Under the pieces are notes generated by a model. It saw only the letters and a program-made list of their open reading frames with translations, was not told the origin of the DNA and searched no databases. A stretch of DNA of 5,053 bases from an uncultured Cellvibrio sp. GTDB lineage: Bacteria; Pseudomonadota; Gammaproteobacteria; Pseudomonadales; Cellvibrionaceae. Positions within the stretch are counted from its first letter, which is position 1. Each line of letters begins with the position of its first letter. The stretch covers positions 1 through 5,053 of the forward strand of contig CAMLRJ010000303.1 in NCBI GenBank assembly GCA_946482345.1. The letters run 5' to 3'. Shown in pieces: positions 1-5,053 of this stretch. The position numbers and the translations under genes are program-made.

Positions 1-681
1 GCGGAACAGCTTGGCAAGGCAGGTGCTGTGGTTATTGGAACTGCAACCAGTGAAGCCGGTGCCGCAGCAATTACGGCTCGCCTCGCTGAGCAGGGTATTC
101 GTGGTGCGGGAAAAGTGTTGAATGTCACCAGTGCAGAATCAGTTGAGGCTTTGTTGAAATCAGTACAAGAAGAATTCGGCGCCCCGACAATTCTGGTTAA
201 TAACGCAGGCATTACCAAAGACAATTTGTTGATGAGAATGAGTGATGATGAATGGTTTGATGTTATCAATACCAATCTCAGCGCTGTGTATCGTCTCAGC
301 AAGGGTGTGCTGCGTGGCATGATGAAGGCGCGCTGGGGACGTATTATCAATATCAGTTCAGTCGTTGGCTCTATGGGGAATCCCGGTCAGGCTAACTATG
401 CTGCAACCAAGGCTGGAGTGAGTGGTTTTGCTCGTTCATTAGCTGCCGAGGTAGGATCACGAAATATCACCGTTAATACTGTGGCTCCCGGATTTATTGA
501 TACCGACATGACCAAAGTGTTACCAGAGGAGCAAAAGCAACAATTGCTCTCAAAAATTCCATTAGGTCGATTGGGTTCGCCTGCTGAAATTGCGGGTGTA
601 GTTGCATTTTTAGCTAGCGATGTAGCGGGATATATCAGTGGAGAAACCATTCATGTGAATGGCGGCATGTATATGTCTTGA
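1..681 (+). CDS. fabG: 3-oxoacyl-ACP reductase FabG, 5'-truncated by window edge
   Basis: This is the NADPH-dependent beta-ketoacyl-ACP reductase of type II fatty-acid synthesis, a cytosolic short-chain dehydrogenase (SDR). The open frame runs from base 1 to a TGA at 679-681, giving 226 residues. The family has about 244-248, so roughly 20 N-terminal residues, including the TGxxxGIG cofactor-binding loop, lie upstream of the window. Visible SDR landmarks, in window residue numbers, are NNAG (67-70), active-site Asn92, Ser120 (in NISSVVG), and Tyr133 and Lys137 (YAATK). They match the Asn-Ser-Tyr-Lys tetrad N110/S138/Y151/K155 of E. coli FabG. The C-terminus HVNGGMYMS is typical of FabG. An internal GTG at 28 could open a frame, but homology continues upstream of it, so it is not the start. 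acpP follows after 183 bp, the standard fab-cluster order. The truncation is a window effect, not a pseudogene. Confidence 0.97.
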   Translation, partial: AEQLGKAGAVVIGTATSEAGAAAITARLAEQGIRGAGKVLNVTSAESVEALLKSVQEEFGAPTILVNNAGITKDNLLMRMSDDEWFDVINTNLSAVYRLSKGVLRGMMKARWGRIINISSVVGSMGNPGQANYAATKAGVSGFARSLAAEVGSRNITVNTVAPGFIDTDMTKVLPEEQKQQLLSKIPLGRLGSPAEIAGVVAFLASDVAGYISGETIHVNGGMYMS

Positions 682-743
682 TATCTAATCCATTGAATTT
701 GCTGGTTAATTTTTTAGATTTCAAAGTTTTTTTAGCGATAGCA

Positions 744-772
744 TTACCAGAATGGAAAATTCTATGTAAAAT
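744..772 (+). promoter_or_regulatory. Candidate sigma70 promoter for acpP
   Basis: TTACCA (744-749, 4/6 match to the -35 consensus) is followed after exactly 17 bp by TAAAAT (767-772, 5/6 match to the -10). The stretch just upstream (about 709-737) is very T/A-rich and could act as an UP element. Transcription would start near 779 and leave a leader of about 86 nt before acpP. In E. coli acpP has its own promoter between fabG and acpP, which makes a promoter here plausible. It was identified by eye only. Confidence 0.45.
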
Positions 773-788
773 GCCGTCCGATTTTGAC

Positions 789-832
789 CGAAGTGAAAAT
801 GAATCCGGATTTAATTGTTTTCTCTCACTTCG
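789..832 (+). other. Stem-loop in the probable acpP 5' leader
   Basis: CGAAGTGA (789-796) and TCACTTCG (825-832) are perfect 8-bp inverted repeats. Inside the loop lies a second perfect palindrome, AATCCGGATT (802-811), which could form a small inner hairpin or an operator-like site. No U-run follows the outer stem, so it is not an intrinsic terminator. If transcription starts near 779, the structure lies in the 5' UTR and ends 32 nt before the acpP start codon. A role in mRNA stability, RNase processing or protein binding is possible, but only the symmetry is observed. Confidence 0.5.
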
Positions 833-847
833 AACTTCCATCCACCT

Positions 848-852
848 AGGGG
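848..852 (+). promoter_or_regulatory. Likely acpP ribosome binding site (AGGGG, long spacing)
   Basis: AGGGG lies 12 nt before the ATG at 865, longer than the usual 5-9 nt. No better purine-rich match lies closer. The acpP start is fixed by protein homology rather than by this site. Confidence 0.5.
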
Positions 853-864
853 TTAAATAACATC

Positions 865-1101
865 ATGAGTAGCATTGAAGAACGCGTAAAAAAGATCGTT
901 GCTGAGCAACTGGGTGTGAAAGAAGAAGAAGTTAAAAACGAAGCTTCTTTCGTCGAAGATCTGGGCGCTGATTCTTTGGATACCGTAGAGTTGGTAATGG
1001 CTCTCGAAGAAGAGTTCGAGACTGAAATTCCTGACGAGGAAGCAGAAAAAATTACCACGGTACAATTAGCAATTGATTACATTAACGCCAACCAGGCGTA
1101 A
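865..1101 (+). CDS. acpP: Acyl carrier protein
   Basis: This 78-residue acidic protein is the full family length. AcpP is the cytosolic carrier that shuttles growing acyl chains between the Fab enzymes on a 4'-phosphopantetheine arm. The attachment site is Ser37 (counting Met1) in the DSL motif within [19 protein letters not shown] (codon 973-975). The helical recognition region that follows ([19 protein letters not shown]) is almost unchanged from E. coli and Pseudomonas as recalled. The start [12 protein letters not shown] matches the family start exactly. It is preceded by a leader with a candidate promoter and stem-loop, and followed 42 nt later by a strong terminator hairpin. This arrangement suits a short, abundant monocistronic message alongside weaker fabG-acpP-fabF read-through. 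Confidence 0.99.
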   Translation: MSSIEERVKKIVAEQLGVKEEEVKNEASFVEDLGADSLDTVELVMALEEEFETEIPDEEAEKITTVQLAIDYINANQA

Positions 1102-1143
1102 TTGATTCTCAAGTTGTTGTTAAATTCAGAAACGTTGTATTAG

Positions 1144-1185
1144 AAAAGGAAAAGCCGTATTAGCAATAGTACGGCTTTTTCTTTT
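1144..1185 (+). terminator. Rho-independent terminator or attenuator between acpP and fabF
   Basis: The core stem AAAAGCCGTA (1150-1159) pairs perfectly with TACGGCTTTT (1170-1179) around a 10-nt loop. It extends outward through 1144-1149 and 1180-1185 with one G-U pair, giving about 16 bp in total. The 3' side is T-rich (TTTTTCTTTT), supplying the U-tract. The A-run on the 5' side means it could also work on the minus strand, but no minus-strand gene ends here. fabF has no obvious promoter after it, so partial read-through is probably how fabF is transcribed. Confidence 0.85.
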
Positions 1186-1205
1186 GGTTCATTTTTTATT
1201 TTGAT

Positions 1206-1211
1206 GAGGAG
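1206..1211 (+). promoter_or_regulatory. Ribosome binding site that fixes the GTG start of fabF
   Basis: GAGGAG lies 6 nt before the GTG at 1218, which is an ideal Shine-Dalgarno position. With the family-typical N-terminus [11 protein letters not shown] right after it, this supports GTG as the true start codon. Confidence 0.85.
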
Positions 1212-1217
1212 TTTGCC

Positions 1218-2456
1218 GTGTCACGTAGACGAGTTGTAGTTACGGGTATGGGAATGATTACTGCCCTGGGCAACACAGTTGCTGATACATGGCAAGGTAT
1301 TGTCAACGGAAAAAGTGGTATTCAGACCATTAGCCAATTCGATGCATCGGCATTTACAACCCAATTCAGTGCCTCGGTGAAAAATCTGGTTGTGGATGAT
1401 TATTTTTCCGCCAAGGAAGCAAAAAAAATGGATCCCTTTATTCAATACGGTATGGTTGCCGGTATTCAGGCGATTCGCGATTCCGGTTTGGAAATAACCG
1501 ATGCCAATCGCAGTCGAATAGGTGTTTCAATTGGTTCCGGTATTGGCGGGATAGGGACAATTGAAGAAGGTGCACATACGCTTGAGCACAAAGGGCCTCG
1601 TCGCATATCACCGTTTTTTGTTCCGAGTGCGATCATTAATATGATCTCGGGAAACCTGTCGATTATGTTTGGTTTACAAGGCCCCAATGTGGCGGTGACG
1701 ACAGCTTGCACCACCGGAACACATGCTATTGGTTTCGCATCGCGCATGATTCAATACGGCGATGCCGATGTGATGGTTGCCGGGGGTGCTGAAATGGCAA
1801 CAACGCCTCTTGGATTGGGGGGATTTGCTGCAGCACGTGCGTTATCAACACGTAATGACAATCCGCAAGCTGCATCGCGCCCCTGGGATAAAGATCGTGA
1901 CGGATTTGTACTGGGTGATGGCGCCGGTGTACTGGTTCTTGAAGAATATGAGCATGCCAAAAAACGTGGTGCACATATATACGCAGAGTTGATCGGTTTC
2001 GGTATGTCTGGCGATGCTTATCACATGACATCTCCACCCGAAACCGGAGCGGGTGCAGCGGCCTCAATGCGTAACGCCATTCAGGACGCAGGAATACCTC
2101 TGGATCTGATCAATTACATCAATGCTCATGGTACTTCCACGCAAGCGGGCGATCTGGCGGAGTGTCGTGCAGTGAAATCGGTGATGGGCACTTCAGTTGA
2201 GCAGGTTGCGGTCAGTTCAACCAAATCCATGATTGGCCATTTATTGGGAGCTGCCGGTGCAGTGGAAGCAATTTTCAGTGTCCTTGCGATTCGTGACCAG
2301 GTGGCGCCACCAACGATTAATCTGGACAGTCCTGCAGAAGGCTGCGATATCAACCTGGTTCCCCATACAGCGCAAACCAGAAAAATAGAAGCTGTGTTAT
2401 CCAACTCCTTCGGGTTTGGCGGCACTAATGGTTCATTGGTTTTCAGAAAAATTTAA
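1218..2456 (+). CDS. fabF: Beta-ketoacyl-ACP synthase II (KAS II)
   Basis: FabF condenses malonyl-ACP with acyl-ACP in fatty-acid elongation. In E. coli it also carries out the temperature-dependent C16:1 to C18:1 step. The 412 residues match the family length (about 412-415). The thiolase fold shows the full Cys-His-His triad: Cys164 in [10 protein letters not shown], His304 in NAHGTST, and His341 in [13 protein letters not shown], with the conserved Lys336 nearby. The C-terminal [14 protein letters not shown] loop contains the conserved gating Phe-Gly region. The Cys-His-His triad separates it from KAS III (Cys-His-Asn). Adjacency to acpP and overall length favour FabF over FabB. The start codon is GTG with a strong GAGGAG site. 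Terminator-like hairpins stand on both sides, so it forms its own transcriptional segment. No frameshift or missing catalytic residue is seen. Confidence 0.98.
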   Translation: MSRRRVVVTGMGMITALGNTVADTWQGIVNGKSGIQTISQFDASAFTTQFSASVKNLVVDDYFSAKEAKKMDPFIQYGMVAGIQAIRDSGLEITDANRSRIGVSIGSGIGGIGTIEEGAHTLEHKGPRRISPFFVPSAIINMISGNLSIMFGLQGPNVAVTTACTTGTHAIGFASRMIQYGDADVMVAGGAEMATTPLGLGGFAAARALSTRNDNPQAASRPWDKDRDGFVLGDGAGVLVLEEYEHAKKRGAHIYAELIGFGMSGDAYHMTSPPETGAGAAASMRNAIQDAGIPLDLINYINAHGTSTQAGDLAECRAVKSVMGTSVEQVAVSSTKSMIGHLLGAAGAVEAIFSVLAIRDQVAPPTINLDSPAEGCDINLVPHTAQTRKIEAVLSNSFGFGGTNGSLVFRKI

Positions 2457-2478
2457 GCGATTTCATTGAAATACCACA

Positions 2479-2511
2479 CGAAAAACGCCGAGCATTGCTC
2501 GGCGTTTTTCG
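2479..2511 (+). terminator. Strong Rho-independent terminator after fabF
   Basis: A near-perfect 15-bp stem (2479-2493 with 2497-2511) has the GC-rich core CGCCGAGC / GCTCGGCG and a 3-nt ATT loop. The 3' arm contains TTTTT (2505-2509), with the matching A-run on the 5' side, so it is potentially bidirectional. It starts 22 nt after the fabF stop and ends 13 nt before the pabC start codon. It should sharply reduce read-through from fabF into pabC-mltG. Confidence 0.88.
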
Positions 2512-2524
2512 TTAGACTTCCGCT

Positions 2525-3370
2525 ATGACTCAATATCCAATTATCAGTATCAACGGTGAAATGAATGGACAAATCTCTGTGTTCGACAGAGGCTTTTCCT
2601 ACGGGGATGGTTTTTTTGAGACCTGTCACGTTCATCATAATAAAATTCATTTGTGGGATTTGCATCTGCAACGTTTATTGAAAACGGCAGAAAAATTGTC
2701 TATTCCATTAGAGCAAGAAAAATTAATACAATTTGTTGATGCTTTATTAAATCAAAATGATTCTCTTGAGTATGCGATTTTAAAAATACAAATTACACGG
2801 GGTATTGCAACTCGTGGTTATGCATATGAAAAAAATTTATCGCCTACCTATTGTTTACTCTTGTCGCCGGGACATTCTTTTTTAAAGCAACAGTGGCGTG
2901 ATGGAATAAATGTGCGAATTTGTGATCTTCGGTTAGCAGATTTTTCACCGCTTGCCGGTTTAAAACATCTTAATCGACTGGAAAATGTATTGGCACGCGC
3001 TGAATGGAAAGACGAATATGCGGAAGGATTTTTATTCAATACCAAAGCGCAATTGATTGAAGGGACCATGAGCAATATTTTTTTGGTTAAAAACGGAAAA
3101 TTGCTAACGCCTGATTTGTCGCAGGCAGGTGTTGCCGGTGTGATGCGTGAATATATTATGAAAACACTGTCGCCATCGGTGTCAATCACAAGTCAGGAAA
3201 CGCTATTAACATTGGATGATGTGCTCTCGGCGGATGAAATTTTTATTTGTAATAGTGTGATCGGTATTTGGCCGGTAGTGAAAATTTACACTGATCAAAT
3301 GCGCGATTTTTCAATTGGCAATATTACCCGTAGTTTACAAGCAGGTTTGCTTCAGAATGTTATTGCGTAA
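2525..3370 (+). CDS. pabC: Aminodeoxychorismate lyase (PabC)
   Basis: PabC is a PLP-dependent fold-type IV enzyme that splits 4-amino-4-deoxychorismate into p-aminobenzoate and pyruvate, feeding folate synthesis in the cytosol. The 281 residues compare with about 270 in E. coli. Family signatures in order are FDRGFSYGDGFFET (20-33), the PLP-lysine segment GLKHLNRLENVLAR with Lys147 as the likely Schiff-base residue, the cofactor-binding stretch around Glu179 (IEGTMSNIF), and ADEIFICNSVIGIWPV (236-251). LKHLNRLE and NSxxGxWPV favour ADC lyase over D-amino-acid or branched-chain transaminases. The ATG at 2525 fits homology, but no Shine-Dalgarno is visible upstream and the terminator hairpin ends 13 nt before it. 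mltG overlaps its 3' end by 14 nt. Parts of the gene are much more AT-rich than fabF (row 2641-2700 is 20/60 G+C by hand count). Confidence 0.95.
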   Translation: MTQYPIISINGEMNGQISVFDRGFSYGDGFFETCHVHHNKIHLWDLHLQRLLKTAEKLSIPLEQEKLIQFVDALLNQNDSLEYAILKIQITRGIATRGYAYEKNLSPTYCLLLSPGHSFLKQQWRDGINVRICDLRLADFSPLAGLKHLNRLENVLARAEWKDEYAEGFLFNTKAQLIEGTMSNIFLVKNGKLLTPDLSQAGVAGVMREYIMKTLSPSVSITSQETLLTLDDVLSADEIFICNSVIGIWPVVKIYTDQMRDFSIGNITRSLQAGLLQNVIA

Positions 3371-4400
3371 ATTGATTAAAACCATAATAAAACTATTCTG
3401 TGCACTGATATTAATATCGGTAGCGCTTGTTATTTGTGGTTGGTTTTATTGGCAAGATTGGATGCAAAAACCTTTGTCTATTCCTCAAGATGGCATTTAT
3501 ATCACACTTGAAAAAGGCCAGACTCTCGGACATGTTTTGAATCAACTTGCACAACAACATGCCATGCCACATCCAAAACCTTTGCGATGGTACGCTCAAT
3601 TCACACAACAAACCAAAGTACATCAGGGTGAATATTTTTTACAACGGGGTATCACGCCTGTTGGATTATTGGAAAAATTAAATAAAGGTGATGTGGTGCT
3701 ATATCAGGTCACTTTTCTGGAAGGTTGGACGGTAAAACAGGTTTTGGCAGCTCTGACTGCAAAAGATAAAATCAAACACGATTCCCAATATCTTTCCATC
3801 AATGAAATCGCCCAAAAATTGGGAATAGAAAACAAGCAATTGGAAGGCTGGATTTTTCCGGATACTTATACTTTCAGTCGCAACACGTCTGATCTTGATT
3901 TATTGCGACAAGCTTACAATAAAATGCGCCAAGTTCTGGATGAAAAATGGAAAACACGTGCAGAGAATCTGCCATATAAAACAGCGTATGAGGCTTTGAT
4001 TATGGCCTCCATAATTGAAAAGGAAACGGGTCATGCCAGTGAGCGTGATCAAATTGCGGGTGTGTTTGTCAGGCGTTTACAGCAAGGAATCAGATTGCAA
4101 ACTGATCCAACGGTGATCTATGGAATGGGTGATAGTTACAAAGGCAAAATCCGCCGCCGCGATTTGCAAACACCAACAGCCTATAACACTTATGTTATTT
4201 CCGGGTTGCCGCCAACACCTATAGCCATACCCAGCCTGGCGTCGATAGAAGCCGCCTTACATCCTGCCGCCGGTACCGCACTTTATTTTGTTGCCAAAGG
4301 CGATGGCACCAGCGAATTTTCGGAAACACTTCAGGAACACAATGCGGCTGTTCGACGGTTTCAGTTAAAGCGTCGAAGCGATTATCGGTCTGCGCCTTAA
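3357..4400 (+). CDS. mltG: Endolytic murein transglycosylase MltG (YceG-like)
   Basis: MltG is an inner-membrane lytic transglycosylase that cleaves nascent glycan strands and is thought to act as a terminator of peptidoglycan polymerisation. The 347 residues compare with 340 in E. coli. A short basic cytoplasmic tail (LLRKLIKTIIK) precedes one hydrophobic anchor at about residues 11-31, placing the rest in the periplasm. A LysM-like/substrate-proximal region follows (about 45-125). The YceG catalytic domain holds Glu221 in ASIIEKETGHASERD, matching the catalytic Glu218 of E. coli. Other conserved blocks are RLQTDPTVIYGMG (246-258), TPTAYNTYVISGLPPTPIA (272-290) and ALYFVAKGDG (308-317). The ATG at 3357 was chosen over an upstream TTG at 3315 because it directly precedes the basic/hydrophobic N-terminus. 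It overlaps pabC by 14 nt, suggesting translational coupling. The usual downstream tmk gene is absent. Confidence 0.96.
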   Translation: MLLRKLIKTIIKLFCALILISVALVICGWFYWQDWMQKPLSIPQDGIYITLEKGQTLGHVLNQLAQQHAMPHPKPLRWYAQFTQQTKVHQGEYFLQRGITPVGLLEKLNKGDVVLYQVTFLEGWTVKQVLAALTAKDKIKHDSQYLSINEIAQKLGIENKQLEGWIFPDTYTFSRNTSDLDLLRQAYNKMRQVLDEKWKTRAENLPYKTAYEALIMASIIEKETGHASERDQIAGVFVRRLQQGIRLQTDPTVIYGMGDSYKGKIRRRDLQTPTAYNTYVISGLPPTPIAIPSLASIEAALHPAAGTALYFVAKGDGTSEFSETLQEHNAAVRRFQLKRRSDYRSAP

Positions 4401-4404
4401 ATTT

Positions 4405-4515
4405 AAACCCCACCCTAACCCTCCCCTTGGTAAGGGGAGGGGACAGATTTCACTCTGTAGTAAAAAGGGAGCAAAGCCCCTCCCCCTTGCGAAGGGGGTG
4501 GTTAGGAGGGGGTTT
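4405..4515. repeat. Inverted pair of REP-like hairpins (BIME-type intergenic element)
   Basis: Two related arms face each other: 4405-4442, and the reverse complement of 4477-4515. Aligned, they share AAACCCC, then TAACC, then a C-rich hairpin ending in AAGGGG and GGGG, with few mismatches and one single-base insertion. Arm 1 has a 10-bp stem CCCTCCCCTT (4419-4428) / AAGGGGAGGG (4432-4441) with loop GGT. Arm 2 has a 7-bp stem CCCCCTT (4482-4488) / AAGGGGG (4492-4498) with loop GCG. A third small hairpin, ACAGA (4443-4447) / TCTGT (4454-4458), lies between them. This is the layout of paired REP sequences in proteobacteria, mobilised elsewhere by RAYT transposases. No transposase and no clear target duplication are seen. 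No U-run follows, so it is not a standard terminator, though it may protect the mltG mRNA 3' end. Confidence 0.82.
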
Positions 4516-4519
4516 TGGT

Positions 4520-4548
4520 TTCCCAAAAACTCTCATCATCGCTACAAT
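4520..4548 (+). promoter_or_regulatory. Candidate sigma70 promoter for glnS
   Basis: TTCCCA (4520-4525, 4/6 match to -35) and TACAAT (4543-4548, 5/6 match to -10) are separated by exactly 17 bp. The expected transcription start is near 4555, about 31 nt before the glnS ATG. The -35 box begins 5 nt after the end of the REP pair. It is a prediction by eye, supported by the fact that glnS must be expressed and no other good box pair lies in this gap. Confidence 0.5.
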
Positions 4549-4585
4549 GCGAACAATTTTTTAAGTCCTGACTATTGAGTGATTT

Positions 4586-5053
4586 ATGTCTGCAACAGAT
4601 TCAACAGATAAACCTTCTGCCAAACCCATGCACTTTATCCAAAATATTATTTCGCAAGATCTTGCATCGGGATTACACCAGAAAATTGTTACCCGTTTCC
4701 CGCCTGAACCTAATGGCTATTTGCATATCGGTCATGCCAAATCCATCTGCCTGAATTTTGGAGTGGCAGAAGAGTTTGGTGGTGTTTGTAATCTGCGTTT
4801 TGATGACACCAATCCTGAAAAAGAAAATGAAGAGTTCGTCAATTCGATTATGGAAGATGTGAAGTGGTTAGGTTTTAACTGGAACGGAAAAGTTAAATAC
4901 ACTTCGGATTACTTCGATCAACTTTTTGATTGGGCAATTCATTTAATTAAAAATGGCAAAGCATTTGTTTGCAATTTGTCAGCAGATGAAATGCACAGTT
5001 ACCGTGGCAATTTTAATGAGCCGGGAAAGAATAGCCCTTATCGCGACCGCAGT
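4586..5053 (+). CDS. glnS: Glutaminyl-tRNA synthetase, N-terminal part (runs off window)
   Basis: GlnRS is a cytosolic class I aminoacyl-tRNA synthetase that charges tRNA-Gln. The frame is open from ATG 4586 to the window end (156 codons, no stop); the family has about 550-560 residues, so roughly 70% lies outside. The Rossmann-fold signature [20 protein letters not shown] is present with HIGH at residues 47-50, followed by [19 protein letters not shown] and YRG...[11 protein letters not shown], all close to E. coli GlnRS. The FPPEPNG form with FDDTNP marks GlnRS rather than bacterial GluRS. The N-terminus is about 7 residues longer than in E. coli (HIGH at 40-43 there). An alternative start at Met15 would shorten it, but only a weak GAG (4577-4579) near the first ATG helps decide. 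The KMSKS-type loop is beyond the window. Confidence 0.96.
   Translation, partial: MSATDSTDKPSAKPMHFIQNIISQDLASGLHQKIVTRFPPEPNGYLHIGHAKSICLNFGVAEEFGGVCNLRFDDTNPEKENEEFVNSIMEDVKWLGFNWNGKVKYTSDYFDQLFDWAIHLIKNGKAFVCNLSADEMHSYRGNFNEPGKNSPYRDRS

Noticed and set aside
1..681. fabG as a broken gene
   Set aside because: The frame is open from base 1 with homology running into the window edge. The missing N-terminus is due to the window boundary.
678..860. 60-codon + strand frame between fabG and acpP
   Set aside because: It starts inside the end of fabG, has no ribosome binding site or recognisable protein features, and covers the acpP promoter and leader. It is most likely chance.
846..1065. Minus-strand frames opposite acpP
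   Set aside because: Serine- and phenylalanine-rich products mirror the acidic acpP codons on the other strand. They are antisense shadows with no start signals.
1114..1143. Possible fabF promoter (TTGTTG ... TATTAG)
   Set aside because: It matches the consensus poorly and lies upstream of the terminator hairpin, so transcripts from it would still face termination.
1726..2067. 113-codon minus-strand frame opposite fabF
   Set aside because: Its His/Arg-rich composition is typical of antisense reading of a conserved gene; no family features.
3315..3356. Upstream TTG start giving mltG 14 extra residues
   Set aside because: The added residues would precede the basic/hydrophobic anchor and overlap pabC by 56 nt. 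The ATG at 3357 gives the usual MltG length and N-terminal layout.
4405..4515. CRISPR array or intrinsic terminator for mltG
   Set aside because: There are only two copies, in inverted rather than direct orientation, without regular spacers. No U-run follows the hairpins.

Overview
The window is a piece of a gammaproteobacterial core chromosome. It carries the classic fatty-acid/folate/cell-wall cluster fabG - acpP - fabF - pabC - mltG, followed by a palindromic repeat element and the start of glnS. All genes are on the + strand. AcpP and GlnRS closely resemble the Escherichia and Pseudomonas proteins as remembered. The moderate GC content and the gene order suggest a Pseudomonas-like or Cellvibrio-like gammaproteobacterium, but the genus is an inference and was not tested.

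Layout. Positions 1-681 hold the 3' part of fabG, which lacks its first ~20 codons and its cofactor-binding loop. Positions 682-864 are a leader and candidate promoter for acpP, with a stem-loop in the probable 5' UTR. acpP (865-1101) is followed by a strong intrinsic-terminator hairpin. fabF (1218-2456) starts with GTG behind a good ribosome binding site and is followed by a second strong terminator hairpin. pabC (2525-3370) starts only 13 nt after that hairpin and has no visible Shine-Dalgarno sequence. mltG overlaps the end of pabC by 14 nt. Positions 4401-4585 hold an inverted pair of REP-like GC-rich hairpins (a BIME-type element), then a candidate sigma70 promoter. glnS begins at 4586 and runs off the window.

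How the genes work together. FabG (beta-ketoacyl-ACP reductase), AcpP (acyl carrier) and FabF (beta-ketoacyl-ACP synthase II) are consecutive parts of type II fatty-acid elongation. PabC makes p-aminobenzoate for folate. MltG is a membrane-anchored murein transglycosylase that ends nascent glycan strands. GlnRS charges tRNA-Gln. The hairpins divide the cluster into segments (fabG / acpP / fabF / pabC-mltG / glnS), which would let acpP, an abundant product, be expressed far above its neighbours.

I found no undescribed system such as a defence locus, prophage, CRISPR array or novel enzyme. The points worth a second look are the REP pair at the mltG-glnS junction, the absence of the usual tmk-holB downstream of mltG, the acpP leader structure, and the unusual start context of pabC.
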